Assembly: GCA_025618425.1 (NCBI GenBank)
Contig: CM046832.1
Location: 65,645,495-65,709,494 of the forward strand
Source of the DNA: Heliocidaris tuberculata
Taxonomy: Eukaryota > Echinodermata > Echinoidea > Camarodonta > Echinometridae
Length of the DNA stretch: 64,000 bases
Reading direction: 5' to 3'
Shown: positions 47,101-58,188 of the stretch, piece after piece
Layout: every line of letters starts with the position of its first letter
How positions within the stretch are numbered: position 1 is the first letter of the stretch
Program-made: the position numbers and the translations under genes
Notes under the pieces: generated by a model
Told to the model about the DNA's origin: nothing
Database searches by the model: none
The model's input: only the letters and a program-made list of their open reading frames with translations

Positions 47101-50100
47101 TTTTAATGTGCAAATGACTGACAGACTGACTATAACAGAGGCAGATGAAGAAACATGAAAATACAACAATGTTTGCTGTTCACTTGATATTCAATCAAAA
47201 GGTGATTGTTGTCATTCACTCACTTCTTTTCTAATAGGTTGGTGTAGCTGGTGCAGTCCCTGTGAGACACCTGAATTTACAGGAGTACCAAAGTAAGAAG
47301 TTAATGCAGCAGTATGAGGTGAATGTTCAGAAGTTCATGGTTGCTGATGATGCCCAACAGGCAGTCCAGCAGGGCAAAGATTTGGGTAAGTTAGGAGTTA
47401 ACCCTTTGACCACTGAATTCTCTCATTCTCCTAATCTTAATATGACATCAATGGTTCCTGTAAACAGTGGGTTAATTGTAGTTTCTTCAGATTTTTAAAC
47501 TTCTGAACACTGTAACCTACTAAGTGTTGATTTTTTTTAAAGAGAGTACTATTGATTTTTTGACTGTTATAGATAATAGAGGGAAAACTGAAAGTAAGCA
47601 ATGATTACATTTAATTCAAAGAGTAATTCTCCAAATTTCTGACATGGTTTTGAAAATATAAAAAATTGTCTTATAAAGAATGTCTTGACAGCTATTATTG
47701 GAGTTGGAGATGTTATTTTTAAAACTTCATCCCAGATATATTTTTCAGGGGTTACATATATTTGACTTATTGTCTGAAATCATGATACATGCTAAATTTC
47801 ATCTTCTCTTAATTTTTTTTTATTTTGTGTGTGTATGATAGATGTAAGAGAGATTGTACTGAAGGCTCAGATACTTGCTGGAGGCAGGGGTAAAGGAACA
47901 TTCTCTAGTGGTCTCAAAGGAGGTGTTCATCTAACCAAAAAGTGAGAAGCTTTGTGGTTGTTTGACATTTTTAAAATCATTTTCTCAAACATGCTAAGCT
48001 CCACCCTAAAAATATGCCCCAGATCTCATTCTTGCAATGACATCATCTGTCAGTCATTAGTGCTAAGGAGAGACAGTGGTATGTAGCTTTGCCTGAGATG
48101 ACCATCTGTTCTAATAGTCCACACAATGCCTACATAGGAGTTGCTATGTCAGACATGCTTTCACCAGGAAAAGAATGGTAATGAAGAGGTATTGTTTGAA
48201 AGCATGCAATTCTATTGTGAGCATGTGCTGAGCTGGGGGAAGTTACATTCCACTGTCTATTGTAGAATGTTAGTGTAGCTGGCTGATGATTAACAGATGA
48301 TGTCATTGCAGGAATGAGATCTGGAGCTTTTTTTTTTTAGGGTGGAGCTTAAGAGGTTCTGAAAAATATTTCAAAAAAACATTTAAAAATCTATGAAACA
48401 TATCTAGATGTTTGAATAACAGAATATTAGATGTATGCATCCCTGCACATTAACAGCAATAAACTTGCATTTGGGTTGTATTTGGGTTGTGTTTGGGTTG
48501 CAGGGGCCTTTTAATTCTCCAAAGTAACTGATAATTTCAAAATATGAAGATATAAACTGTTAAATGGTTGTTAGGGTTCACTGTGTCTGAGTGAACATTT
48601 CAATTTAGAGTCATATATAGAGAAAATGTTGCTGTAAATCCCAGTCTGCACATTGGTAGAAATAGCTATTAATGTTTTGCTTTAGATTGATTAAAAAGAT
48701 AAATTTTTAAAAAGAAATCAATAGATCAATGATTTCCCAAATACATTTTGCTTCCTTGTAGTTCACAAGGAAGTTGTTACAAATAAAAGGTAAGACACAT
48801 TCAGATGTAGACTTGACATTGAAATTTGTTTCTCTTTTAGATCTGTTTATACATGAATTAAGGAGTGTTTTTCAAAATGTTGTAAACTTCTTACTTTTCT
48901 TCTTTATTTGTCTTCTAGCCCAGATGATCTTGGTCCATTAGTTGAAAAGATGATTGGAGCCAAACTCACCACTAAGCAAACTCCTAAGGATGGTGTGCTG
49001 GTCAAAAAGGTGAGGATAGCATTATGGCTTCATCAGGTTGAAATTTGAAATTGCAGTAGAAAAAAAAAACCTGCTGAAGACGATACTATTTTCATGGATT
49101 ACTGATGCATATAATTGCAAGTTACATTTAGCTTAGTATTTAAAGGATTAAGTAAAAACATGTTGAAATGTGGTACTCTATAAAAAGCTATTTGCCTAAT
49201 ATGTGACGTCGGTATCCTTCTAAATACTTGGCACAATTGGGTCATTATGAGTCTCTTTGTTGCTAGCAATATTGTACTCATCCATAGATGGCTAAACCCG
49301 ATCAGTTTCCTAGAGATTTTTTTATTACAAGCCCATAGTGTGCGTATATCATCAGATTGTTTGAATAAATAAGACGACTTATGATATGAATTTTCCTCAT
49401 TTAGGTGATGGTGGCAGAAGCCCTTGACATTGAGAGGGAGACATATCTGGCCATCTTAATGGACAGAGGAATGATGGGTCCTGTCATAATTGGTAGTCCT
49501 GCTGGTGGAGTGGACATTGAAGAGGTGGCAGAAAAGACACCAGATCTCATTTTCAAGGTAGGTTTGTGACAGAATCATTGTGTGGAAGAGATGAAACAGA
49601 AGAATCAAAATAATAAAGTGTGATTTGAAAAAAGGGTTGCATTAAATATCAGTTTTGTAGGGATTTTAGTTTTCCATGTTTGATTTGTTTTCTATTTTGA
49701 ATAAGGTTGAATAAATAACAGTTTAAAAGTAATTAAAACTATGATAGCAAAAAGATCATTTGGGACAGGTCATTTGAGATAATTTCATTCATTATTTTTT
49801 TTAAATCACTTGATTTATCCATTCATTTTCTTTACATATGATATCTGTCTTCAAACAACACTCATGACTTTGTAAATTACAAGATGTAGTTATGAATACA
49901 TCTTGCAATTTTGCATTGATTTCTTTGATAGGAACCTATTGACATCACTGTTGGCATCACAGATGAGCAAGCTTTTACAATGGCAAAGAATCTTGAGTTC
50001 AAAGGAGATCTCATTAGACAGGTTGGTATAAGAAAAATCACTCTTGGATGATGCTATTCACATTAAAGATGTTCTAGAAGTCTGGTTCATTGAAACTGCA

Positions 50101-53100
50101 TTTTGAGAGAAATACATGTTCTAATTCATAAGATGCTGAATATATTTGCACTTAGTTATCAACACAGAATTTTCATCCAATGAGTTATTTTAGACAAATA
50201 TGTTTAGTTTGGGAATGATGGTTATACCCGGTATTTTATTTCTACTTACGTTATGTGTGACTGATGTTATTATACAAAAATACAATTTTTACAGACGTTT
50301 ATCAGGGAAATACAGAAGGCAGGTTCAGGGCAAGCGAGCATAAATTATATGATTCTTTAAAAGCCTTCTTAAGCAAGTGTTTTAGTTCTATTGTATTCCT
50401 CTTCTTAGAATTGTTATTCAGCTACGAAATGCATGTAACTTACACTTTCTCATTGTTCTGTATTTGTGTTGTGTAAATACAGGCAGCGGATCAAATCAAG
50501 AATTTATATCAGTTGTTCCTTGGAGTTGATGCCACACAAGTTGAAGTCAATCCATTTGGTGAAACAGATGATGGTAGAGGTATGTTGTATCAATTGCTTG
50601 TTGATTTTATAAGGAGTTAGCCAGGAATAACTGTTACTAATGCATCAGTTGGACAAAATAGCTTTACCCACAAAAAATGTTTATGCATGATTTGGATGAC
50701 TATATTTTCATCCTGACATTATCTGAATAAAATTTCAGTGCAAAATGTGTAATACATGTATATGTTTGCACCATTGCAGTCTATTCAGGCATTTTGTAGA
50801 AAAACCTGAACCACCTTATGAGGTTACCTATTCTCTCTTTCATTTCAAGTGGAGATGTAGCCATTATTTGATGTTACACCTTGTTCATGTTGCAAAATTC
50901 TTTCTGTTGTTTAACACAAATAAATATATATATATGGGAAGAAATATGTGTCACTGAACTCTTCATAGCATTGAGCTTTTCATTACAATAATCAGAACAA
51001 TTTAAATTCATAAAATATCAGACTTCTTCCTCATGCAGGAACAGTGCAGGAACTAGGGTTTATATGTTGTTTTTTTTTTACATCGATATAAATACTTTTA
51101 CCAATTTTTAGGTTGCTGACACATTTTATCATCACCTTTCACCTTTTGTCTCCCATCAGTGGTGTGCTTTGATGCCAAGATCAATTTTGATGACAATGCA
51201 GAGTTCCGTCAGAAAGAGGTCTTTGCCATGGATGACATGACTGAAGCAGACCCAAAGGAAGTTTTAGCAGCTGAGCACAATCTTAACTACATCAGTATGG
51301 ATGGCAATATTGGATGCTTAGGTGGGTGCCAGTTCCTCTATAGAGATCCCATGCAGTGTGACTGATGATCCAGCAAATGCAATTACTTGAAAGGAGATTG
51401 AAACCCTGGGGAAAAATCAATATTAATGAAAAGAGAGGATAAAGAGAAGCAATTTTTAAAAAGTTCCCATCAAAATCGGTTACGAAATGAGAAAATTATG
51501 AAAGTTTGAAAAGTCTCAATTTACTCTCTATGGCGATCCTCAAATTGGCAGTGTTGCTTCAAAGTGACAGGTTTAGTAGTGCAACTCTCCATATGTTTTG
51601 TACACAATAATGTACACAATAATGTACACATTATCTCTCAAGGTGCAGCTTGTCTCCTTCTTAGCTCAAGATATATCATGGGAAAATGTATTTGACACAA
51701 CATACGTTGAGTTCACAAAAAGACAAGCAGCATCTTTAGAGATAATGGAGAAAATATGAAATTTTGTGTACAAAACATATGGAGAGTTGTACTACTAAAC
51801 CTGCTATTTTGAAGCAACATTGCCAATTTGAGGATTGCCATAGAAAGTAAATTGAGACTTTTCAACTTTCATAACTTTCTCATTTCGTAACCGATTTTGA
51901 TGGAACTTTTTAAAAATTACTTCTCTCTATCCTCTCTTTTCAATAAAATGTATATTTTCCCAGAGTTTTATTCTCCTTTAAACAGAAGTCTGAGGTGTGG
52001 TAAAGGTGAAAAGTGATCTGTGAGTTTCATCATTCCTTTTATGTCTGTGAGGAAAAATATGATAGAAACAATGTCTCATGAAAAAGAATGTTCTTGAAGT
52101 GCCCTCATATTCCAAAGTTAACTGATAATAGTCCCAAACTCTGAACCATTTTTAGTGCCACAGGTATGTAGTCCAATATACACATTTCTCCATGCATTGC
52201 TTTTCATGCTATGCAATTTTCAGAAAAACTGGATCATTTTGTTATCACTTTTATTATTCTAAAACATCACAATACAAGTTATTCTTATGTTCTACATAAT
52301 CAGCTTTTCGAAATAGTTCCTAGAAAGTTTCTTTTACAATGCATTTTGCATGACCAGTTCTCAGCTCGATCTTCAATCCTTTGGCACCTAAACCACCTGA
52401 AGCTGCTCTTAAACTTTAATTTATATATTCTGTTTCAGAATTACAGTCATTTGTGCAAAATAAAGAGGTTGAAACTAAGCACTCCACAAATCAGTGCCAG
52501 ATTTCACTTCGAGCACTTTTATGAATATAGTTCATTAACTCCGACAGTGTAGATAGTACAAACTCAATCCTTCCTCCCACAGTGAATGGTGCTGGGCTTG
52601 CCATGGCAACCATGGATATCATCAAGCTACATGGAGGAGAGCCAGCAAACTTCCTTGATTGTGGTGGTGGTGTAGGAGAATCACAGGTCTTTGAAGCCTT
52701 CAAACTCATCAGCTCAGATGAAAATGTGAGTCACTGTAGGCCCCCCCCCCCCCTTCCACTGTGAAATATGAGCCTTTGGTGCTACTACACATGCTACTAC
52801 ACATGCTCCCACTACAATTGCTCTGAGGTTGATATCCTGGCCTAACTGAATTCCTCACTTTATATAACCCTAAGTTGGACTTGGGTTCCATGCATGCCTT
52901 TTTTATGCATTATGCATTTGCTTATTTCTAAAAACCTGTTGTATGTGGGAATTCACATCCTGGCTCAGGATCTACATTATTTTCTCCCTTTCAGTTGTCC
53001 CATAATACCCTTACAGACATAAAAAAATTAGGATCTTGCTATTTACTCACCAAATTAAAGAAACCTGATCAATAGTTTGGAGGGCTTACCGCAACTATAC

Positions 53101-53460
53101 TTGAGCTTTAATACTTTCTGAATTTGTTTACCAATTGCAGGTAAAAGCTATCCTAGTGAATGTATTCGGAGGCATTGTAGATTGTTCCATCATTGCTAAT
53201 GGCATCACATCGGCCTGTAGGGGAATGGATCTCAAAGTACCCCTAGTTGTCAGATTAGCAGGTGAGCAACTTGAACCTTTGTTGTGACAGAAGAATGATT
53301 GTTTAAAAAGTTTGAAGTGTGGTGAAGTCACCTCATGAAATGCTCCTGATGGAATCTGATGTATTTATTTGTTTGTCCATGCCAAAAAGCTTTTTCACTT
53401 TTCACTATTGGTGGTCAAAGGATATCAGTCTCAAATAATGTGATATGATTCTCACTTATT

Positions 53461-53537
<77 letters not shown>

Positions 53538-53977
53538 TTGTATATTAAATTTATAAGTAATCAAAAAATATCTACCTTTAATTCTTCACAATTTTCTCAT
53601 TTTCTTTAATCAACATTGTAGGGCAAAGTTACTTTGAGATATTGTGAAAGTGTGACATTAGATGTCTGACCCCTTTTGTCAATGGAACAGTAGAGCCCCT
53701 ATAGGCCAGATATTTTCGAAGCAATAGAAGTGGTTAAATACCTTATATTTTAATCTATTTATTCCCTAATTGAAGTATAGAAGTTTATTCTATACCTTTT
53801 TACAAATATGTAATGCATGTGAAGCCGATCTTTTTCATACAAGTCTTGTTATGTTTATTTTCCACAGGGTTCAATGTAGAGAAGGCTACTAGCATTCTGA
53901 ATGAGAGCGGTCTTCCAATTAAAATTGCTTCAGATCTGGAAGATGCTGCCATTAAAGCTGTCGCTTGCCTTAATTAA
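44054..53977 (+). CDS. SUCLG2: Succinyl-CoA synthetase, GTP-specific beta subunit, complete, 11 exons
   Basis: The beta subunit pairs with SUCLG1 in the mitochondrial matrix and couples succinyl-CoA cleavage to GTP formation. The coding exons are 44054-44119, 47238-47385, 47842-47941, 48919-49009, 49405-49557, 49932-50021, 50483-50579, 51160-51321, 52583-52725, 53141-53261 and 53868-53977. They total 1281 nt and 426 aa (human 432); every junction keeps phase. Residues 1-34 are Arg-containing without acidic residues, as in a mitochondrial presequence. [11 protein letters not shown] opens the ATP-grasp domain, with GGRGKG, the EVNPF Asn239 and the [11 protein letters not shown]sp253 for metal/nucleotide binding. 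The C-terminal ligase domain has NGAGLAMAT and [24 protein letters not shown] in the hinge matches the GTP form rather than SUCLA2. Confidence 0.95.
44563..44690. repeat. GAA/GGA purine microsatellite
   Basis: gaagaagaaggagaagg units make a strand-asymmetric purine tract. The Glu/Gly-rich open frame is an artefact. Confidence 0.9.
45252..45407. mobile_element. Palindromic MITE (GGTGTTTCATAAAGCTGTTC family)
   Basis: ggtgtttcataaagctgttc at the left and gaacagctttatgaaacacc at the right are perfect inverses. The arms continue with gtaaagttacgaac. It is 156 bp in SUCLG2 intron 1. No clear TSD was found. Confidence 0.85.
47238..47385 (+). CDS. SUCLG2: SUCLG2 exon 2
   Basis: It encodes [20 protein letters not shown] through [19 protein letters not shown] is near-identical to the human mature N-terminus. 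The acceptor is CTAATAG|GT and the donor TTGG|GTAAGT. Confidence 0.95.
47398..47475. repeat. Minimal TTAA-bounded palindrome next to SUCLG2 exon 2
   Basis: TTAACCCTTTGACCACTG and CAGTGGGTTAA bound 78 bp. The CCCTTT start resembles the piggyBac-like ends at 19213. It may be a very short deletion derivative. Confidence 0.4.
47842..47941 (+). CDS. SUCLG2: SUCLG2 exon 3 (nucleotide loop)
   Basis: It encodes [19 protein letters not shown], then [20 protein letters not shown] is the conserved glycine-rich loop of the ATP-grasp fold. The donor is AAAA|GTGAGA. Confidence 0.95.
47994..48353. mobile_element. MITE with ~57-bp TIRs in SUCLG2 intron 3
   Basis: The left arm ctaagctccaccctaaaaat and the right arm tttagggtggagcttaag are inverted. 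They extend through cagatctcattcttgcaatg and cattgcaggaatgagatctg. It is about 360 bp and non-coding. Confidence 0.85.
48919..49009 (+). CDS. SUCLG2: SUCLG2 exon 4
   Basis: It encodes [20 protein letters not shown] and [10 protein letters not shown]. The KQTPK word is conserved. The acceptor is TCTTCTAG|CC and the donor AAG|GTGAGG. Confidence 0.95.
49405..49557 (+). CDS. SUCLG2: SUCLG2 exon 5 (hinge and nucleotide specificity)
   Basis: It encodes [20 protein letters not shown] through PDLIFK, 51 codons in phase 0. VMVAEALDI is the GTP-form hinge. [13 protein letters not shown] is family-conserved. Confidence 0.96.
49932..50021 (+). CDS. SUCLG2: SUCLG2 exon 6
   Basis: It encodes [20 protein letters not shown] and [10 protein letters not shown]. 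The donor CAG|GTTGGT is weaker than the others but gives the only phase-compatible join to exon 7 (AADQI). Confidence 0.92.
50483..50579 (+). CDS. SUCLG2: SUCLG2 exon 7 (metal-site Asn)
   Basis: It encodes [20 protein letters not shown] then [12 protein letters not shown]. Asn239 in EVNPF is the expected metal/phosphate-binding residue. Confidence 0.95.
51160..51321 (+). CDS. SUCLG2: SUCLG2 exon 8 (domain junction)
   Basis: It encodes [20 protein letters not shown] through SMDGNIGCL. Asp253 (CFDAKINFD) is the second metal ligand. An open frame continues past the donor but is intronic. Confidence 0.95.
51387..51981. mobile_element. TTAA-type MITE with ~200-bp arms in SUCLG2 intron 8
   Basis: The left start ttgaaaggagattgaaaccc (TTAA mutated to TTGA) and right end ttttattctcctttaa are inverted. 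The arms share catatgttttgtacacaa, caaattggcag and cgaaatgagaaa in opposite orientation. It belongs with the other TTAA elements. Confidence 0.8.
51984..52400. repeat. MITE, GAGTTCTGG family (copy 3, diverged)
   Basis: gtgagtttcatcattccttt, atgtctgtgaggaaaaa, gaagtgccctcat and gcatgaccagttctcagctc follow the order of the 15267 copy. It is in SUCLG2 intron 8. Confidence 0.6.
52583..52725 (+). CDS. SUCLG2: SUCLG2 exon 9
   Basis: It encodes [20 protein letters not shown] through LISSDEN, the start of the ligase/CoA domain. [15 protein letters not shown] follows the G-form pattern. The donor is AAT|GTGAGT. Confidence 0.95.
53141..53261 (+). CDS. SUCLG2: SUCLG2 exon 10
   Basis: It encodes [20 protein letters not shown] through [17 protein letters not shown] is the conserved phosphate-contacting loop of the ligase domain. 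The acceptor is CAATTGCAG|GT. Confidence 0.95.
53465..53534. repeat. (TA)n microsatellite in SUCLG2 intron 10
   Basis: This is a pure TA dinucleotide run of about 70 bp. Confidence 0.95.
53868..53977 (+). CDS. SUCLG2: SUCLG2 exon 11 (terminal)
   Basis: It encodes [20 protein letters not shown] and ends [12 protein letters not shown] before TAA at 53975-53977. LEDAAIKAV matches the family C-terminus. Confidence 0.95.
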
Positions 53978-55535
53978 TAACATAGTTGGAAGGCCCATTG
54001 ACATGAGCAATTATACTGGATCAAAATACTCTGGAGCCATGGACCTACTAGTAGTTTCATGCTGTAACTTTGGACGTTCATGCCAATACTATAGAGTAGG
54101 ACCTGTATATAAAGACCACCAAAGGGAAACAAGAAAAGTGGTTTTTATGGGCAGGTAGTCCTTGTAAAGAGTGCCTCTCTAAAACAGGTTTCAAATAGAA
54201 AAAATGTTCAAGGGTTGCTACATCATGTTCAACTGTTTATTGCTCAAAGCAGACCAGTCTTGTTATGTATTTAAATAGTTTCATGAAATGTGGCAATTAT
54301 GTTGGAGAACCAAAGCAAAATGAGCTTTTGTATATGGAATTTTAGTATTCATGTTGATGTGATTGGGCTTTTCTTGTGTGTGATGCAAGCAAAGATATAT
54401 ATATATGTAGATTCTAAAAATGAATGTGAAGATATGTCACTTATGGAGCAGTCTTTGTTTTTTAATTAAAAATATACATTTAATTTCAAGAGCAAACTTT
54501 TTTGAAAAAAACACTGCAAATGTGATCATGCTGTCAACAATAACCATGAAAAGTTCACATGTGATTTTAGATTATAAAGAATTATAAAACAATAACACTG
54601 AAATATTGATTTAGGTTGAGATTGGACAGTAATGAATAAATATAGCACCTATAGAAACTTCAAGCTTTCAGTATGCCTTCAGTGTACTGTAATGTGTTTT
54701 AACTGAAGAAGGTTATGACAATAACATTAACTTGTAAAAGCAAGGAAAACATGAGTGGTATTCCAACTTTAATAGGAAGTGAACATTTATACATGTGCAT
54801 GTATTTTGTTTACAATTATGTAAAAGAAAAAAGAAAGATCATTCATCTCCATTATATTACCAAAGTATTTGCTATATTTGAGGTACATCATTATGCAGTC
54901 TTCTTGGAAGTTCCCCATTTCAGGTTGTAGTAAATGGACACAAAAAAGTTGCCTGAATAGTTGAAAAGCAATTTTATAAGCCACTGAAGTGTACCTAGCC
55001 TCAATTCTTATGGTAATGTAAATTTACTGATGCCGATTTACTTGAAGGTTCAAATTCAGATTAGCACAAAGTGTGACAAGCTTCTCCAAGTTATGCAAGA
55101 AGTACATCCAGATGAATTGAAAATGAAGAGGGAAAATGTGCATAAGACTTTGAAAGGGTGATTTGATTGAAAACTCAACAGAAAGAGCAACATAATTCCA
55201 TCCTTACTGTATGTATTCTAGGAATGGCAACAGCGTTATGTAAGTGGATATTGAGAGATACCAAATTACCTAATATGCACAAGATGTATGTTTAAGCAAA
55301 TAAGGAGCAAGATGAATTTGTAATCATTCCTTCAAGTGCTAGCAAGTTATGATATTGAAAATAAATCAGTATTTTATTTAAAAATTGTTGCATTGGTGAA
55401 ATGTTTGCATTCTTCTTGTCATTCCCTTTTTCTTTAAACATCAATATTACCTCTATCCTTACTGATTAAAACAAGATTCTGAAAAGACTAATATTGGCTT
55501 GACAGGGTGGAGAGATATCATGAAACAAACAATTA
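53978..55535. other. SUCLG2 3' flank
   Basis: It contains the presumed 3' UTR and a partial copy of the GGTCTTTAT repeat (54098-54235). No gene is recognised. Confidence 0.5.
54635..54640 (+). terminator. Candidate SUCLG2 polyadenylation signal AATAAA
   Basis: AATAAA lies 658 nt after the SUCLG2 stop. A second AATAAA is at 55360-55365. Which one is used cannot be told from sequence. Confidence 0.3.
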
Positions 55536-55708
55536 CAGTTAACTTTGCATAAGTCAAATCTGTTGGGACCACAAAAAACAGTTCGACTTATGCAAAATTT
55601 GACTTAGGAAATGTAAATAACACATATTTTGCAATGTTTGGTAAAAAAAATTGATTCGACCTAGGCAAAGTTCAACTTATGCGACTTCGAGTTAGGCAAG
55701 GTTAACTG
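55536..55708. mobile_element. Palindromic TA-flanked MITE (CAGTTAAC family, copy 2)
   Basis: CAGTTAACTTTGCATAAGTC at the left and gaggcaaggttaactg-type sequence at the right (agttaggcaaggttaactg) are inverted. TA flanks at 55534-55535 and 55709-55710. Confidence 0.85.
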
Positions 55709-56014
55709 TACTTATTTGGCACATATCATTTATATATGGTCTGACTTATGATCTTCAACATACAGTATTTTGTTATGCTTCTGGGAGAATTTATAATCTT
55801 TACAAGAACTCGGGCTTGCTTTGAAAGAAATATGCATTCTATTTCTGGTTATTATGGCAGACAATTTTCCTGAATAACTTATATTAACACAGTACTTGCA
55901 CTCTTGCAGAAACATTCTCCTTTTCTCTGGACATCATATGACATGGAACCTCATTTTTTTCCCCCTTTAATTCTTATTTCCCTCTTTCTCAGCCTCTGTA
56001 TTTTTTTTATGCCT

Positions 56015-56740
56015 CTGCCCACCGAAGGTGGTGCCAGAAGCATGTTTTCAGGTTGTCCGTCCGTCCGTCCCCCTTTCTCATTCTCGCGATAACTCAAGAA
56101 CCACATGAGGTATCATCTTAAAACTTGGTGCTAGTATGTATCGCCATAGGAAGATGATCTGACTAGATTTTTGGAGTACAAAGGTCACAGAGGTCAATTT
56201 CTGATATTTCAGGTGTTGGCATCATTCTCGTGTTCGCTTAAGAACTATTTGAGGTATGAACTACAAATTTGGTGCTAATATGTATCACCATAGGTCCACG
56301 GTCTGATTAGATTTGGGGGCATGTAGGTCAAAGGTCATTTACCATGAAATTTCAGGGTTTTTTTTCTTGAACAATTTGAGCAATTAACTTCAAGCTTGGA
56401 ACTAGTATGTATCACCATAGTGAGACAAACTGATAAGATTTTTGTTCACGTAGGTCAAAGGTGACAGGTCATAGAGGTCATTATATGTGAAATCAATGTT
56501 TTTTTAGTTCTGTTATCACCATATCTTAACTACTGTACATGTATTTTGTATTCATGACTAGGAGAAGATAGAGTGATCAGACTTTTGAGTTATAAGGTGT
56601 AAGGTCAAATGTCAAAAGAGTTCAATAAACATGTAATTGTAGGCTTTTATTCTGGTTATCACAATATTTGAAGAACAATTAATAGCCATCAACTGAATTT
56701 AGGCGGAGGCATATAGGAAACACAGTCGCATTCATCGTTT
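56015..56740. repeat. Dispersed repeat with degenerate ~115-bp units and GTCCGTCC motif
   Basis: gtccgtccgtccgtcccc is followed by degenerate units sharing ttggtgctagtatgtatcacc, catagg...gatctgac and aggtcaaaggtca, ending ggcggaggcatatagg. This is a widespread marine-invertebrate repeat type. It contains a perfect DR1-like AGGTCAAAGGTCA (56325-56337). Confidence 0.65.
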
Positions 56741-57112
56741 TGCTCTAATTTTCTTTCACCCTCTCCCTCGATCCCCTCTCTCTTTCCCACACTTGATGTC
56801 TCTCTCCTTTATGCATATTTTTAAAAAACATATTAGCTGTGTACTTACAAAGTCAACTAATTTTCATCACAGGATATATTCTCATCAACTTGGGGATAAC
56901 ATTCTCTCTTTCTCTTTTCTCCCCCCCCCCCCCCTCCCGGTTTTGCTTCAAGTGCCGTATCCATATTTTCTTGATCACGTCGTTGTTCCACAACTCTCTC
57001 TTCTTTATGATCTACTCCTCTCCCTCTTTGATATTTCTTGTTGGTGCCAGATTTTCTAAACCTCCATTACTTAACAAATGTTGTAGAATCTAATATGCCC
57101 CAGGAGGTACTA

Positions 57113-57275
57113 CAGTGGAAACGCACTATAATGAGGACATTGGGTCCATGAAAATTACCTTGTTACATTAGGGTAACACAAACAATAACATAAAGACCCG
57201 AGACACGAAAATTACCTTGTTGTATCAAGAATCTCGCTATATGTATATCAGAGCTTTTATAGCGAGTTCCCACTG
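57113..57275. mobile_element. Palindromic TA-flanked MITE (CAGTGGAAMC family, copy 2)
   Basis: CAGTGGAAACGCACTATAAT and the right end tatagcgagttcccactg are inverted with TA flanks. It is related to 2685-2842. Confidence 0.75.
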
Positions 57276-58016
57276 TAGTAACCCACTTGATATGCCCTAG
57301 TCTCTTACATAAAAATCACAATGGATGCAAGTCACAACCAAAGGCAACTTTCTAAAAGTGAAAAAGCTCATGAGTTGAACTTGCTAGAAGTTTGACTGGC
57401 CAATGTTTGGAAAGTTGTGTTGAGTTTAAAACTTGCTTTCCATCTTTACTGCAATGGAGCTCATGTTGGCTATTGCTCTATTTCTCTTTATTTTTTCTAT
57501 TATTTATGTTTGAAGCTGAACAGGAAGTAATTTTGACACACACATATGTATTAGTATATAGTTTATTACATCTGTCAGATGAAATATTTATGTACAACAA
57601 AACATCAGGATATAACATTCCTTGTAGCTTTTTGAGCATTCATTGCTATAGTTCTAGGAAAACTGATTCCATATTGAATAATGTTTTTAAGTAAATACAA
57701 CAGGGAAAGGTAAAATTAAAATGAGTAGAAATATTTCTGATAAATAGCACAGACACCAGATTTTGTTTCTTATGGAGGAAGCTGGTCCTCTAAATATGCT
57801 ATAGATTGTAAAAATGAGATCTGACTTTGATTTAACCAAATAAGAGCAGTCTTTCAAGTGTGCATGGTCCTTTGGTCTGGCCACAAGTACCTTTTCTGTA
57901 TTTCTTCAAAATTGACATCCTAAAAACTCGGTTCACTTTCCAGGCTACAAGCTAACCCGAACATAAGGCCAATGAACGACCATTCAAATAAAATATCTAA
58001 ATCCAATGATTGAGCA
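57276..58016. other. 3' flank of NDUFA12
   Basis: This is the presumed NDUFA12 3' UTR and intergenic DNA. Minus-strand AATAAA occurs near 57562. No further gene is seen. Confidence 0.4.
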
Positions 58017-58188
58017 CTAACTCCTGGGAGGTACCCATTCATGGATTTTCTTGGGCGTAGTCGAGTAAGGTACATATTCTTTGTTGCTTCCAGAAAAATT
58101 CTCCTTGTGATCTTTCCAGATGAACTTACGAGGGACAGGTGGAACCTTCGTTGGTGGGTCATCTGTGATATTGTGGAGCCATCTGTGC
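58017..58188 (-). CDS. NDUFA12: NDUFA12 terminal coding exon
   Basis: The acceptor AAATAG|GCACAG is followed by the conserved [12 protein letters not shown] and the terminal [11 protein letters not shown]. It is the best-conserved block of the protein. Confidence 0.95.

Larger units (their letters stand above)
44120..47237. other. SUCLG2 intron 1
   Basis: It contains a GAA/GGA purine microsatellite (44563-44690) and a palindromic MITE (45252-45407). Two CpG-richer patches (45408-45500 and 46240-46450) are also present, the second followed by gtaccgtacc-type repeats near 46660. No further exon compatible in phase with exon 2 was found. Confidence 0.6.
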
